Below are positions 34,363 through 42,509 of a stretch of DNA of 64,000 bases, piece by piece. The DNA is from Bordetella sp. BOR01 (lineage in GTDB: Bacteria > Pseudomonadota > Gammaproteobacteria > Burkholderiales > Burkholderiaceae_B), in NCBI RefSeq assembly GCF_019218885.1, contig NZ_JAHUWT010000001.1, forward strand, positions 310,001 to 374,000, in the 5' to 3' direction. How positions within the stretch are numbered: the stretch's first letter is position 1; each line of letters opens with the position of its first letter. The position numbers and the translations under genes were made by a program. The notes beneath the pieces were generated by a model. The model ran no database searches. It saw nothing but the letters and a program-made list of their open reading frames with translations, and was not told the origin of the DNA.

Positions 34363-36126
34363 TCAGGCCGTGGCCCAGGAATCGCGCAGCGTGACGATGC
34401 GGTTCAGCACCGGCGCCTCGGGTGTGGAATCTTTGCTGTCGACCGTGAAATAGCCCAGCCGCTCGAATTGCCAGGTGGCGCCGGGCTCGGCCGCCGTGCC
34501 GGGTTCCAGCCAGGCATCGACCGTACGGCGCGAATCGGGGTTCAGGCAGGCCAGGAAGTCTTTGTCGCCGGCGTCCGGGTGCGGGTCGGAGAACAGGCGG
34601 TCGTACAAGTGTACCCGCGCCGGCACGGCATGCGCCGCACTGACCCAGGTGATGTTGCCCTTGACCTTCACGCTGTCGGCGCCGGGCGTGCCGCTTTTGG
34701 TTTCGGGCAGGTATTCGGCCTGCACTTCGGTCACGCGGCCGGATTCGTCTTTGGTGAAGCCGGTGCAGCGCACCACGTAGCCGTACTTCAGGCGCACCAT
34801 GTTGCCAGGGAACAGGCGGAAGTATTTCTTGGGTGCCTCTTCGCGGAAATCGTCGCGTTCGATCCAGAGCTCGCCCGAGAACGGGAACTGGCGCTTGCCG
34901 GCGGCGGGATCGTGCGGGTTGCGCGGGGCCGTGCAGGGTTCGTCCTGGCCGACGGGGTAGTTGGTGATGACCAGCTTGAGCGGGTCCAGTACCGCCACCG
35001 AGCGTGCCGCGCCGGGGTCCAGGTCGTCGCGCACGGCCTGTTCGAGCAGGCTGTAGTCGATGCGCGAATCGGATTTGGAAACGGCCGTACGGTCGCAGAA
35101 CAGCCGGATGGCCGACGCGGTGTAGCCGCGGCGGCGCATGCCGAACAGGGTGGGCATGCGCGGGTCGTCCCAGCCGTCGACGTGGCCCTCGCGCACCAGT
35201 TGCAAAAGTTTGCGCTTGCTGGTGACCACGTAGGTCAGGTTCAGGCGGGCGAATTCGTACTGGCGCGGCAGGGGCCGGACCAGCTTGCCCAGGTCGGCCA
35301 GGCGGGCCAGGATCCAGTCGTAGAACGGGCGCTGGTCTTCGAATTCCAGGGTGCAGATGCTGTGCGTGATGCCTTCCAGCGCGTCTTCGACCGGGTGCGC
35401 CCAGCTATACATCGGGTAGATGCACCACTGGTTGCCGGTGCGGTGGTGCGTGGCATGGCGTACGCGGTACATGACCGGATCGCGCAGGTTGATGTTGGGC
35501 GAGGCCATGTCGATCTTGGCGCGCAGCACCAGGCTGCCGTCGGGGTGCTTGCCTTCGCGCATCTCGGCCAGCAGGGCCAGCGACTCGGCGGCCGGCCGGT
35601 CGCGCCAGGGCGAGGCCACGCCCGGTTCGGTCAGGGTGCCGCGATTGGCGCGGATCTGCTCGGCGGTTTGTTCATCGACATAGGCATGGCCGGCCTGCAC
35701 CAGCGCCTGCGCGAATTCGTACATGAACCCGAAGTAGTCGCTGGCGAAATACAGGTTGTCGTTGCCGTCGGCCTTCCAGTCAAAGCCCAGCCAGTGCACG
35801 GCGTCGATGATGGCATCGACGTATTCCTGGTCTTCTTTTTCGGGGTTGGTGTCGTCAAAGCGCAGGTGGCACACCCCGCCGTAGTCGCGCGCCAGGCCGA
35901 AATTCACGCAGATACTCTTGGCGTGGCCGATATGCAGATAGCCGTTGGGCTCGGGCGGGAAGCGGGTACGGATGCGCGCCGGGTCGGCGGTGGCCTGCGA
36001 CTGCACCGACGCTGGGCCGGGAGCCCCGGCCCAGCGCTTACCTTGGAAGCGGTCGGCCTGCAGGTCATCTTCGATGATATTGCGCAGGAAATTGGTAGCG
36101 GCAGTCGGCGTCGGGGCGGTGGTCAT
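34363..36126 (-). CDS. glnS: Glutaminyl-tRNA synthetase
   Basis: A 587-residue class I synthetase. FPPEPNGYLHIGHAKSI contains the HIGH motif, and VTSKRKL is the KMSKS-type loop of GlnRS. The anticodon-binding barrels fill the C-terminal half (YVVRCTGFTKDESGRV region). It charges tRNA-Gln directly. The protein is slightly longer than E. coli GlnRS (554). It is divergent from the cydA-like gene, with 116 bp between them, and lies 9 bases upstream of minC. Confidence 0.95.
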   Translation of the reverse strand: MTTAPTPTAATNFLRNIIEDDLQADRFQGKRWAGAPGPASVQSQATADPARIRTRFPPEPNGYLHIGHAKSICVNFGLARDYGGVCHLRFDDTNPEKEDQEYVDAIIDAVHWLGFDWKADGNDNLYFASDYFGFMYEFAQALVQAGHAYVDEQTAEQIRANRGTLTEPGVASPWRDRPAAESLALLAEMREGKHPDGSLVLRAKIDMASPNINLRDPVMYRVRHATHHRTGNQWCIYPMYSWAHPVEDALEGITHSICTLEFEDQRPFYDWILARLADLGKLVRPLPRQYEFARLNLTYVVTSKRKLLQLVREGHVDGWDDPRMPTLFGMRRRGYTASAIRLFCDRTAVSKSDSRIDYSLLEQAVRDDLDPGAARSVAVLDPLKLVITNYPVGQDEPCTAPRNPHDPAAGKRQFPFSGELWIERDDFREEAPKKYFRLFPGNMVRLKYGYVVRCTGFTKDESGRVTEVQAEYLPETKSGTPGADSVKVKGNITWVSAAHAVPARVHLYDRLFSDPHPDAGDKDFLACLNPDSRRTVDAWLEPGTAAEPGATWQFERLGYFTVDSKDSTPEAPVLNRIVTLRDSWATA

Positions 36127-36242
36127 GCTCGAGGAATAGGAAAAAGCAGCAGCAAAGCGTCAATTTTGCCACGTCCGCATCCCGATGCCGTTGTAAACCC
36201 GTCCCCCATCATCCGGAAACAGGCTCTACACTACCGGCCATC

Positions 36243-37586
36243 ATGGATATCGTCCCCCTGTTATTGGCCCGCATCCAGTTCACTGCCAGCCTCAGTTTCC
36301 TGGCATTGTTCATGGCCCTGGCGCTGGCCCTGTCCTGGCTGCTGCTGTTCTTCAAACTGCGCGCGCACGGCACCGGCCTGCCGGGCTGGACGGCCGCGTA
36401 CCGGTTCTGGGTGCGCATTTTCGCCCTGTCATTCGTGCTGACCCTGGCCGCCGCGCTGCCCGTGCTGATCCAGGTGGGCAGCCTGTGGCCCGGCCTGATG
36501 GACAAGATCGGCAACGTGGCGGGCCCGCTTATCGGCTTTGGCGTGTTGTCGGTGTTCATCCTGAAATCCTGTTTCCTGGGGGTGATGCTGTTCGGGCAGC
36601 GGCGGGTGTCGGACCGCGCCCATACCCTGGCCGTATTCATGGTGGCAGTGGGGCAGGCGGTGGCGCTGTTCTGGGTGCTGGCCCTGCAGTCATGGGTGCA
36701 GACGCCGGCCGGCGCCACCCTGATCGACGCGCGCTACCAGGTATATGACTGGAACGCCGTCATTTTCAACCCGTCGCTGGGCTGGAACCTGGGCTTGATG
36801 GCCTTGTGGTCGGCTCTGGCGGCCGCCTTCCTGATACTGGGCGTGACGGCGCTGCAGGCGCTGCGGCGCCCGCTCGACGAGGGAGAGCGCTGCGCCTTCA
36901 AGACCGCCCTGGTGGTGGCCGCGGCGGCCTCGCTGCTGCAGTTGCCCGTGCTCGACGGTGCCGGCCGCGTCATGGCCGAGCACCAGCCCGCCAAGGCCGC
37001 CGCCGCGGCGGGCTACTGGCACAGCGGTACCGAACCCGGCTGGACGCTGTTCGGCTGGCCCGACGCCCGCGCCCAGGCCACTCGCGCCCCGCTGGCCTGG
37101 CAGGGCGCGGGCGGTGCCTGGCTGGGTCGCGATGCGCAGGGCATATACCTGGGCCTGGACAAGTTCTCGGGCATGCGGCCGCCGGTGGCCCTGACATTCT
37201 GGACCCTGCGCGTCGCGCTGCTGCTGGGGCTGGCGATGCTGCTGGTATCGTGCACGACGCTGGTCCTGACGGCACGGCGCGGCATCGATCCATCGCTGAT
37301 GCCGCGCGGGTGGTTGCGTGTGATCGTGGGTTCTCTGTACACCGGTGGCCTGGCCGTGCTGGCCGGCGGTGTGTTCGCGCTGGTGGGCATGCAGCCTTAT
37401 GCGGTCAACGCCACCATCACCCAAACCGAAGTGCTGGGCACTGCCGGCACCGCCACCTTGTCGGCCAGCCTGGCCGGCTACCTGATCCTGTACGCGCTGC
37501 TGCTGGCCGCGTTCAATGGCATGCTGTTCCACGCGGCCCGCTACGGCGTGGTGCCGGTGCGCAAACCCGGAGGATTGCCCCAATGA
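36243..37586 (+). CDS. CydA-like subunit I of a bd-type oxidase, haem ligands lost
   Basis: A 447-residue, nine-helix membrane protein with clear CydA architecture: ARIQFTASLSFLALF (helix 1), VQTPAGA after helix 4, EHQPAKAAAAAGYW and WTLFGWPD in the Q-loop, FWTLRVALLLG and VGMQPYAV near the end. By motif alignment with E. coli CydA, the haem ligands His19, His186 and Met393 are replaced (Leu20 here for His19; no His in the helix for 186; Ala in FWTLRVA for 393). Glu99 and Glu107 of the haem d site are also missing, and Q-loop Glu257 is Ala. GRQPW is GMQPY. The frame is intact and the gene overlaps an ordinary cydB by 4 bp, so it is not simply decayed. It cannot be a normal quinol oxidase subunit; its role is unknown. 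Confidence 0.8.
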   Translation: MDIVPLLLARIQFTASLSFLALFMALALALSWLLLFFKLRAHGTGLPGWTAAYRFWVRIFALSFVLTLAAALPVLIQVGSLWPGLMDKIGNVAGPLIGFGVLSVFILKSCFLGVMLFGQRRVSDRAHTLAVFMVAVGQAVALFWVLALQSWVQTPAGATLIDARYQVYDWNAVIFNPSLGWNLGLMALWSALAAAFLILGVTALQALRRPLDEGERCAFKTALVVAAAASLLQLPVLDGAGRVMAEHQPAKAAAAAGYWHSGTEPGWTLFGWPDARAQATRAPLAWQGAGGAWLGRDAQGIYLGLDKFSGMRPPVALTFWTLRVALLLGLAMLLVSCTTLVLTARRGIDPSLMPRGWLRVIVGSLYTGGLAVLAGGVFALVGMQPYAVNATITQTEVLGTAGTATLSASLAGYLILYALLLAAFNGMLFHAARYGVVPVRKPGGLPQ

Positions 37587-38617
37587 TCGACATGCTGGCC
37601 GCTTCGCTGGGCGTCAGCGCCAACGATCCGACCTTCTGGATGCCGCTGGTGTTCATGGGCCTGTTGTTCCTGCTGATCGCGGGAGGCATCGTGCTCGACG
37701 GTTTCGACCTGGGCGTGGGCATGCTGTTGCCGCTGGCGCCGGCCGACGAGCGGGGGCGCATGATGACCCTGCTGAGTCCCTGGCGCGATGCCAACGAGTT
37801 CTGGCCGTTCCTGGGCATCGGCCTGTTCGCCTCGGCGTTTCCGCTGGCCTGGGGGACGGTGTTCGGCAAGCTCTACGGCCCGCTGACCCTGATGGCGCTG
37901 GGCCTGGTGCTGCGCAGCGTGTCGTTCGAGTTCCGCATCCGCGCCCGCACCGAGCTCAAGCCGCGCTGGATCCTGGGTTTCTGGCTGGGGTCGCTGGCCA
38001 CGGCGTTCGGGCAGGGCATGATCCTGGGACGCATCGCCACGGGTTACCAGACGGCGGCCGGCTATGGCTGGTTCGCGGTGCTGATGGGCCTGTGCGCGGT
38101 GGCGGCCTACATACTGCTGGGGGCTGCCTGGCTGGTGATGCGCGTCGACGGCGACCTGCAGCGCCGGGCCGCGCGCTGGGGCCGCCACGCCATCCGCTGG
38201 ACGGCGGTGGGCATGGTGGCCACCTCGGTGATGCTGGGCCTGGCCAACGCCGGCATTTTCTACAAATGGAGCAACGTCGGCGGGCTGGCCGTGGCCGTGG
38301 TGGTGTGGGCCATGATGCTGCTGTGCTTTTCCAGTGCCGAAATGCTGCTGGCCCGCGTGCCGGGCCGGGGCGAACCCAATAGCTGGCTGCCGTTCGTGCT
38401 GTGCGTGGTGTTGTACTTGCTGATGCTGGCGGGGCTGGCCTACAGCCTGTTCCCGTACCTGATCCTGGACGACATGACCCTGTGGGACGGCACGGCCTCG
38501 ATCGGCTCGATGCGGCTGGTGCTGGCAGGGGCGGTGATCGGCGTGCCGGTGGTGCTGATTTTCAACCTGCTGGCCTATCGATCGGTATTCGGCAAAGACC
38601 GCCGCGCGGTCGCTTAG
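37583..38617 (+). CDS. Cytochrome bd-type subunit II (CydB-like)
   Basis: A 344-residue membrane protein. GGIVLDGFDLGVGMLLPL is the conserved CydB start, FWPFLGIGLFASAFPLAWGTVFGKLYGPLTLMALGLVLRSVSFEFR (in pieces) follows, and the final helix VIGVPVVLIFNLLAYRSVFG is typical. It overlaps the cydA-like gene by ATGA. CydB carries no haem itself, so its good conservation beside a haem-ligand-free partner suggests that the pair still forms a membrane complex. No cydX-like small open frame is obvious before the convergent kinase gene. Confidence 0.85.
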   Translation: MIDMLAASLGVSANDPTFWMPLVFMGLLFLLIAGGIVLDGFDLGVGMLLPLAPADERGRMMTLLSPWRDANEFWPFLGIGLFASAFPLAWGTVFGKLYGPLTLMALGLVLRSVSFEFRIRARTELKPRWILGFWLGSLATAFGQGMILGRIATGYQTAAGYGWFAVLMGLCAVAAYILLGAAWLVMRVDGDLQRRAARWGRHAIRWTAVGMVATSVMLGLANAGIFYKWSNVGGLAVAVVVWAMMLLCFSSAEMLLARVPGRGEPNSWLPFVLCVVLYLLMLAGLAYSLFPYLILDDMTLWDGTASIGSMRLVLAGAVIGVPVVLIFNLLAYRSVFGKDRRAVA

Positions 38618-38637
38618 GCGCGGCGGGCCCGGGCCGC

Positions 38638-40110
38638 TCAGGCGGCCAGGGGCAGGGTGATGCGCACCAGCAGGCCGCCGCTTTCGGCCTGCAGCAGCGC
38701 CAGCGTGCCGCCGTGCGCTCGCGCGATGGCTTCGGCCAGCGCCAGGCCCAGGCCCACATTGCCGGTACGGGTGCGGGCGTCGTCCAGCCGCGCGAACGGG
38801 CGCAGCGCCTCGTCGCGGCGGTCGGCGGCAATGCCGGGGCCATGGTCGGCCACCTCTAGCACTGCCTGTCCATCGGCACGGCGCAGGCGGATATCCACCG
38901 GCGGCTCGCCATGGTGCAGGGCGTTGCCGATCAGGTTGTCCAGCAGCCGGCCCAGGGCCACGGCATCGCCTTGCACGGTCATGCTTTCATCGGGCATGTC
39001 CAGGGTGATCGATGTGCCGGTGCTTTGCCAGCCGCCCACCCGGTCGGCCAGCCATTCGGGCAGGGCCAGCGAGGCATAGCGATAGGCGGCCGGATCGGTG
39101 CCGCGCACGAAGCCGATGAACTGGTCGACCATGTGCTGCATGTCTTGCAGGTCTTTGCGCAGGCCTTCTTTCAGGGGCGGATCGTCGGCCATCTCGATGC
39201 GCAGCCACATGCGCGACAGCGGCCCTTTCAGGTCGTGCGGCAGGCCCGACAGCAAGGTGCGGCGTACCGAATCGGATTCGGCCAGCGCGTCGAGCATGGC
39301 ATTGAAGCGTTTGCCCAGGGCCCGCGTTTCCTGCGGCCCGGACGGTTGCACACGCTGCGGCTGCCCGGCGGCCAGCCGGTCGGCCGCTTCGGCCAGGCGT
39401 GTCAGTGGCCGGGTGATGTGCCACGAAAAGCCCGCCGCCAGCAGCAGCACCAGGCCCAGGCCACCCAGCCAGATGGCGACCAGCGGCGTGGCCACCGGCG
39501 GGTCGAGGCGTTCGAGCGGGATGACCAGCCATTCGCGCAGGCGCGGCGCATCTTCAGTGTCGGGGTTGCGGGCCAGCGAGATGAAGATCTCGGGCTCGGG
39601 TCCGTGCGACAGCGCCACGCGGGTGCCGTCATTGAGCCGGTCATTCAGTTCGCGGATGGGCCCGCGCAGGTCGCGCCGGATGTCGTCGGGCTGATTGTCG
39701 CGCATGGCGCGCAGCCGCTGGCGTTGCGCCTCGCTGTCGCGGTCGTCGTGCCGGCCCGCCTCGTCGCGCTGGTCGGCATCGTCGCGTCGTGGCGGCGGCG
39801 GGGACGGGCGGTTCAGGCGCTGCAGGCGGGCCTCGGCCGGCAGCGTGCGCGACCATAGCCGCCATTGGTTCTGCGAGGCGTTGCGCACGAAATCGGCACG
39901 CTCTTCGGCGGGAATCTGCGAAACCGCCGCCCGCAGTGTGCGGATGGTGGTGGCGATGTAGCCGATGGCCACGTCTTCCAGGAATTTTTCGCGGTAGTAC
40001 GACACGGTGGCCAGCGTCGCGGCCTGGGCCAGCAGTACCGCGCCCAGCACGAGCAGGATCAGGCGCGCCCGCAGCGAGCGCGGCAACAGGAAACGGGTCA
40101 GGCGATTCAT
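38638..40110 (-). CDS. EnvZ-type sensor histidine kinase
   Basis: A 490-residue membrane kinase: helix 1 (RARLILLVLGAVLLAQAATL), a large periplasmic region with a Pro/Asp/Arg-rich stretch (PSPPPPRRDDADQRDEAGRH), helix 2 (LVAIWLGGLGLVLLLAAGFS), HAMP (TRPLTRLAEAADRLA), then the phosphoacceptor His in LSGLPHDLKGPLSRM and an HATPase domain (GDAVALGRLLDNLIGNAL, DHGPGI, VGLGLALAEAI). It is 18 bases downstream of the OmpR-type regulator gene, forming a two-component system. The signal is unknown. Confidence 0.88.
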   Translation of the reverse strand: MNRLTRFLLPRSLRARLILLVLGAVLLAQAATLATVSYYREKFLEDVAIGYIATTIRTLRAAVSQIPAEERADFVRNASQNQWRLWSRTLPAEARLQRLNRPSPPPPRRDDADQRDEAGRHDDRDSEAQRQRLRAMRDNQPDDIRRDLRGPIRELNDRLNDGTRVALSHGPEPEIFISLARNPDTEDAPRLREWLVIPLERLDPPVATPLVAIWLGGLGLVLLLAAGFSWHITRPLTRLAEAADRLAAGQPQRVQPSGPQETRALGKRFNAMLDALAESDSVRRTLLSGLPHDLKGPLSRMWLRIEMADDPPLKEGLRKDLQDMQHMVDQFIGFVRGTDPAAYRYASLALPEWLADRVGGWQSTGTSITLDMPDESMTVQGDAVALGRLLDNLIGNALHHGEPPVDIRLRRADGQAVLEVADHGPGIAADRRDEALRPFARLDDARTRTGNVGLGLALAEAIARAHGGTLALLQAESGGLLVRITLPLAA

Positions 40111-40128
40111 GCGTGGTGCCGGGCCCTG

Positions 40129-40830
40129 TCAGGGCGAGAACCGGTAGCCGATGCCCCAGACTGTCTGGATCCAGCGCGGCTGCTTCGGGTCGTCTTCGAT
40201 GGCGCGCCGCAGGCGCAGGATGGCAATGTCGATGGCGCGGTCGTTGCGTTCGCCGCCGTCGTCGTCGCGCGCCAGCGCCAGCAGGCGTTCGCGCGACAGG
40301 GGTTTGCCGGCATTGCGTACCAGCGCTTCCAGCAGGTTGATTTCACCGCCAGTCAGCTTGACCGGCTCGCCCTCGCGCAGCAACTGCCGCATGGCCGGGT
40401 CGAACACGAAGGGGCCGAAGCTTACCGGCGCGTCTTTGGTCAGGGCAGATGGGCCGCGCTTGCGGCGCAACACGGCTTCGATGCGGGCCAGCAGTTCGCG
40501 CGGGTCGAAAGGCTTGCCCAGGTAGTCGTCGGCGCCTGCCTCCAGGCCGATGATGCGGTCCACGGCTTCGTCGCGGGCAGTCAGCAGGATGACCGGAATG
40601 TCTTCGCCTTGCTCGCGCAGGCGCCGGCAGGCATCTGCACCATCGCCGCCTGGCAGCATGCGGTCCAGCACCAGCAGGTCGGGGGCATAGCGCGCGATAC
40701 GGGCGGCCAGGTCGCTGGCGTCGGGCGCGAGCAGGGTGTCGTAGCCGTGCCGGTTCAGGTAGTCGGCCAGTAGCTGCCGCAAGGCAGGGTCGTCGTCGAC
40801 GACCAGTAGCTTGGTATGTGGGGTGTCCAT
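40129..40830 (-). CDS. OmpR-family response regulator
   Basis: A 233-residue regulator. The receiver has the acidic pair VVDDDPALR, the phospho-Asp in LLVLDRMLPGGDG and the Lys region GKPFDPREL. A winged-helix output domain follows (residues about 135-232, LTGGEINLLEALVRNAGKPLSRERLL and the WIQTVWGIGYRF end). I use the ATG at 40830; 40839 and 40866 are alternatives. It is first in an operon with the EnvZ-like kinase and divergent from the exported protein at 40996, which is a plausible target. Confidence 0.88.
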   Translation of the reverse strand: MDTPHTKLLVVDDDPALRQLLADYLNRHGYDTLLAPDASDLAARIARYAPDLLVLDRMLPGGDGADACRRLREQGEDIPVILLTARDEAVDRIIGLEAGADDYLGKPFDPRELLARIEAVLRRKRGPSALTKDAPVSFGPFVFDPAMRQLLREGEPVKLTGGEINLLEALVRNAGKPLSRERLLALARDDDGGERNDRAIDIAILRLRRAIEDDPKQPRWIQTVWGIGYRFSP

Positions 40831-40995
40831 GTATGCCATAGTGGCCGGGGATGGAGTGGCCGGCAAGGGGCAGGAAATGGATTGAAATATACCGTGACGG
40901 TGCGCGGGTTCACTAAAATATCGCCTGAACCCTTGTGCCCGTTTTAAGAACCTTTACAGATGCCCCGTCTTTCGGTCTTTACACTACCTGGTGTC

Positions 40996-42429
40996 ATGAC
41001 CATGCGTAACTCGCCGTGCACGCGGGCGTCCCGTCCCCTGTTGGCCGGCGTGCTGGCCTGCAACATGGCCCTGGGCGCTTGTGCCACGCCCGGTAATCCC
41101 GCTTCCGGCAGCGCTGCCGATGCCGCTGCCGCGCCGGCAGTGCACGCCCCGCCGCCGGCCAAGTCCGCTCCGGCCCGGCACAAAGACCCCTATGCATGGC
41201 TCGAGATCGAGCGGGCGGCACGTGAGGGAATATCCGTGCTGGCGCCAGTGCAGCCGTTGCCCGTCACGCCGGCTACCGTGTCCGAATCGCGTGAACTCGA
41301 CCTGGATCCGGCCCCGTGCCAGCTTGGGCCCACCGAAGGCTTGACCGATGCCTCGCTGCAGCCGGCCGAGGGCCTGCCGGATGCCGCGCTGCGGCCGCGC
41401 GGGCCCGACGCCACCGGCACGATCGACGCCCCGGTGGATGCCGGCACTGCCGCCGCGGCGCTGCCCATCCAATGCGCCAACCTGTTTCCCGACGTGGCGT
41501 CGGTACCGCCGCAGAACTACACCTTTGGCCTGGAAACCCAGGATCCGGTGCCCCATGGCTCGGTCATGGTGATGACCGGTGTGGCGCAAACCGCCAACCC
41601 GTGGTTTTCGTCGGTCAGCCCGCAGCAGGGCTTTGCCTATGGCGGCGGACGCTGGACCTACCGCGACACGGCCGGCCCCGTGCTGGCGCTGGGCAACTTG
41701 ACGGCCAATGCGCCCATCTGGGGCAGCACGGTGCCCATCGGCGGCCTGCAGGTATCGGACTGGGCCGGCGGAACGCAGGCCGTGCCCGCTGGGCGCCTGG
41801 CCTATTCGTCGGCGGTGGGCGTGTTGAACTACACCGATACGGCGACCGGGTCGGGCGCCATCGACTATGGTGTCACGGCCGGCAGCGGCACCCTGCGCTA
41901 CGGCCTCACGCCGGCCCTGACCCTGGAAAGCCAGATGCAAAGCGCGCCGGCGCTGTCCACGCGCGGCCTGGGCACCACCTACTCGGCGGGTGAGCTGGGC
42001 ACCTTCCAGGCGGGGGCCACCCAAAGCAGCTTCGACCATGTCAATGCGTGGCGCTACCGCTTCGGCTACAACGTCAATCTGCTCGAATCGGTCAGCCTGG
42101 CGGTGACCAACGAGCAGATCGACGCCGGGTTCGGCGATTTGTCGCAATACCGGGCCGGCGCCGCAGGAACGCCTCGCATGCGCAACACGCTGGCGGCCGG
42201 CGTGCCGATTTCAGGGTGGGGCACCGTGACGGGCACCTACACCGGCCTGCGCGAAGCCGGCCAGCCCGTCGAGCAGCGCTTCGGGCTGCAGCACAGCATG
42301 CTGGTGGCGCCCAGCGTGCGCCTGGCCGTGGGAGCCGACCGCGACGTGGTGACGGGCGACTACGAAATGCGGGCCGGGCTCACCATGCCGGTGGATACGT
42401 TCATGCGCGGCCGCTGGCTGCCCTGGTAG
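40996..42429 (+). CDS. Exported lipoprotein, putative outer-membrane beta-barrel, unrecognised
   Basis: I do not recognise a named family. The 477 residues start with a lipoprotein signal (LLAGVLACNMALGAC; lipobox LGAC). A Pro/Ala-rich low-complexity region follows (about 30-60), then a region with repeated DAxLxPxxGLPDA-like phrases (about 105-135). The C-terminal two-thirds are rich in alternating polar/aromatic strands (GSGTLRYGLTPALTLESQMQ, WRYRFGYNVNLLESVSLAVT), like a membrane barrel or an usher/porin-like domain. The ATG at 40996 gives the best signal peptide; 40960 is the longest frame. It is divergent from an OmpR/EnvZ-like pair. Confidence 0.65.
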   Translation: MTMRNSPCTRASRPLLAGVLACNMALGACATPGNPASGSAADAAAAPAVHAPPPAKSAPARHKDPYAWLEIERAAREGISVLAPVQPLPVTPATVSESRELDLDPAPCQLGPTEGLTDASLQPAEGLPDAALRPRGPDATGTIDAPVDAGTAAAALPIQCANLFPDVASVPPQNYTFGLETQDPVPHGSVMVMTGVAQTANPWFSSVSPQQGFAYGGGRWTYRDTAGPVLALGNLTANAPIWGSTVPIGGLQVSDWAGGTQAVPAGRLAYSSAVGVLNYTDTATGSGAIDYGVTAGSGTLRYGLTPALTLESQMQSAPALSTRGLGTTYSAGELGTFQAGATQSSFDHVNAWRYRFGYNVNLLESVSLAVTNEQIDAGFGDLSQYRAGAAGTPRMRNTLAAGVPISGWGTVTGTYTGLREAGQPVEQRFGLQHSMLVAPSVRLAVGADRDVVTGDYEMRAGLTMPVDTFMRGRWLPW

Positions 42430-42509
42430 GGGTGGGTTGCGCACCCCTGTCGTGCCTGCTGGCTCAATGGGGCTTAAAATCGCCGCCATGACGTTTTCCG
42501 CTACTCCCC

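Noticed and set aside
34468-36441. A 657-codon plus-strand frame opposite glnS
   Set aside because: Antisense shadow of glnS with no recognisable domain; the opposite strand has HIGH and SKRKL motifs.
36243-37586. cydA-like gene as a pseudogene or frameshift
   Set aside because: The frame is continuous, codon use matches its neighbours, helices and several CydA motifs are kept, and it overlaps cydB as in a functional operon; loss is limited to functional residues.
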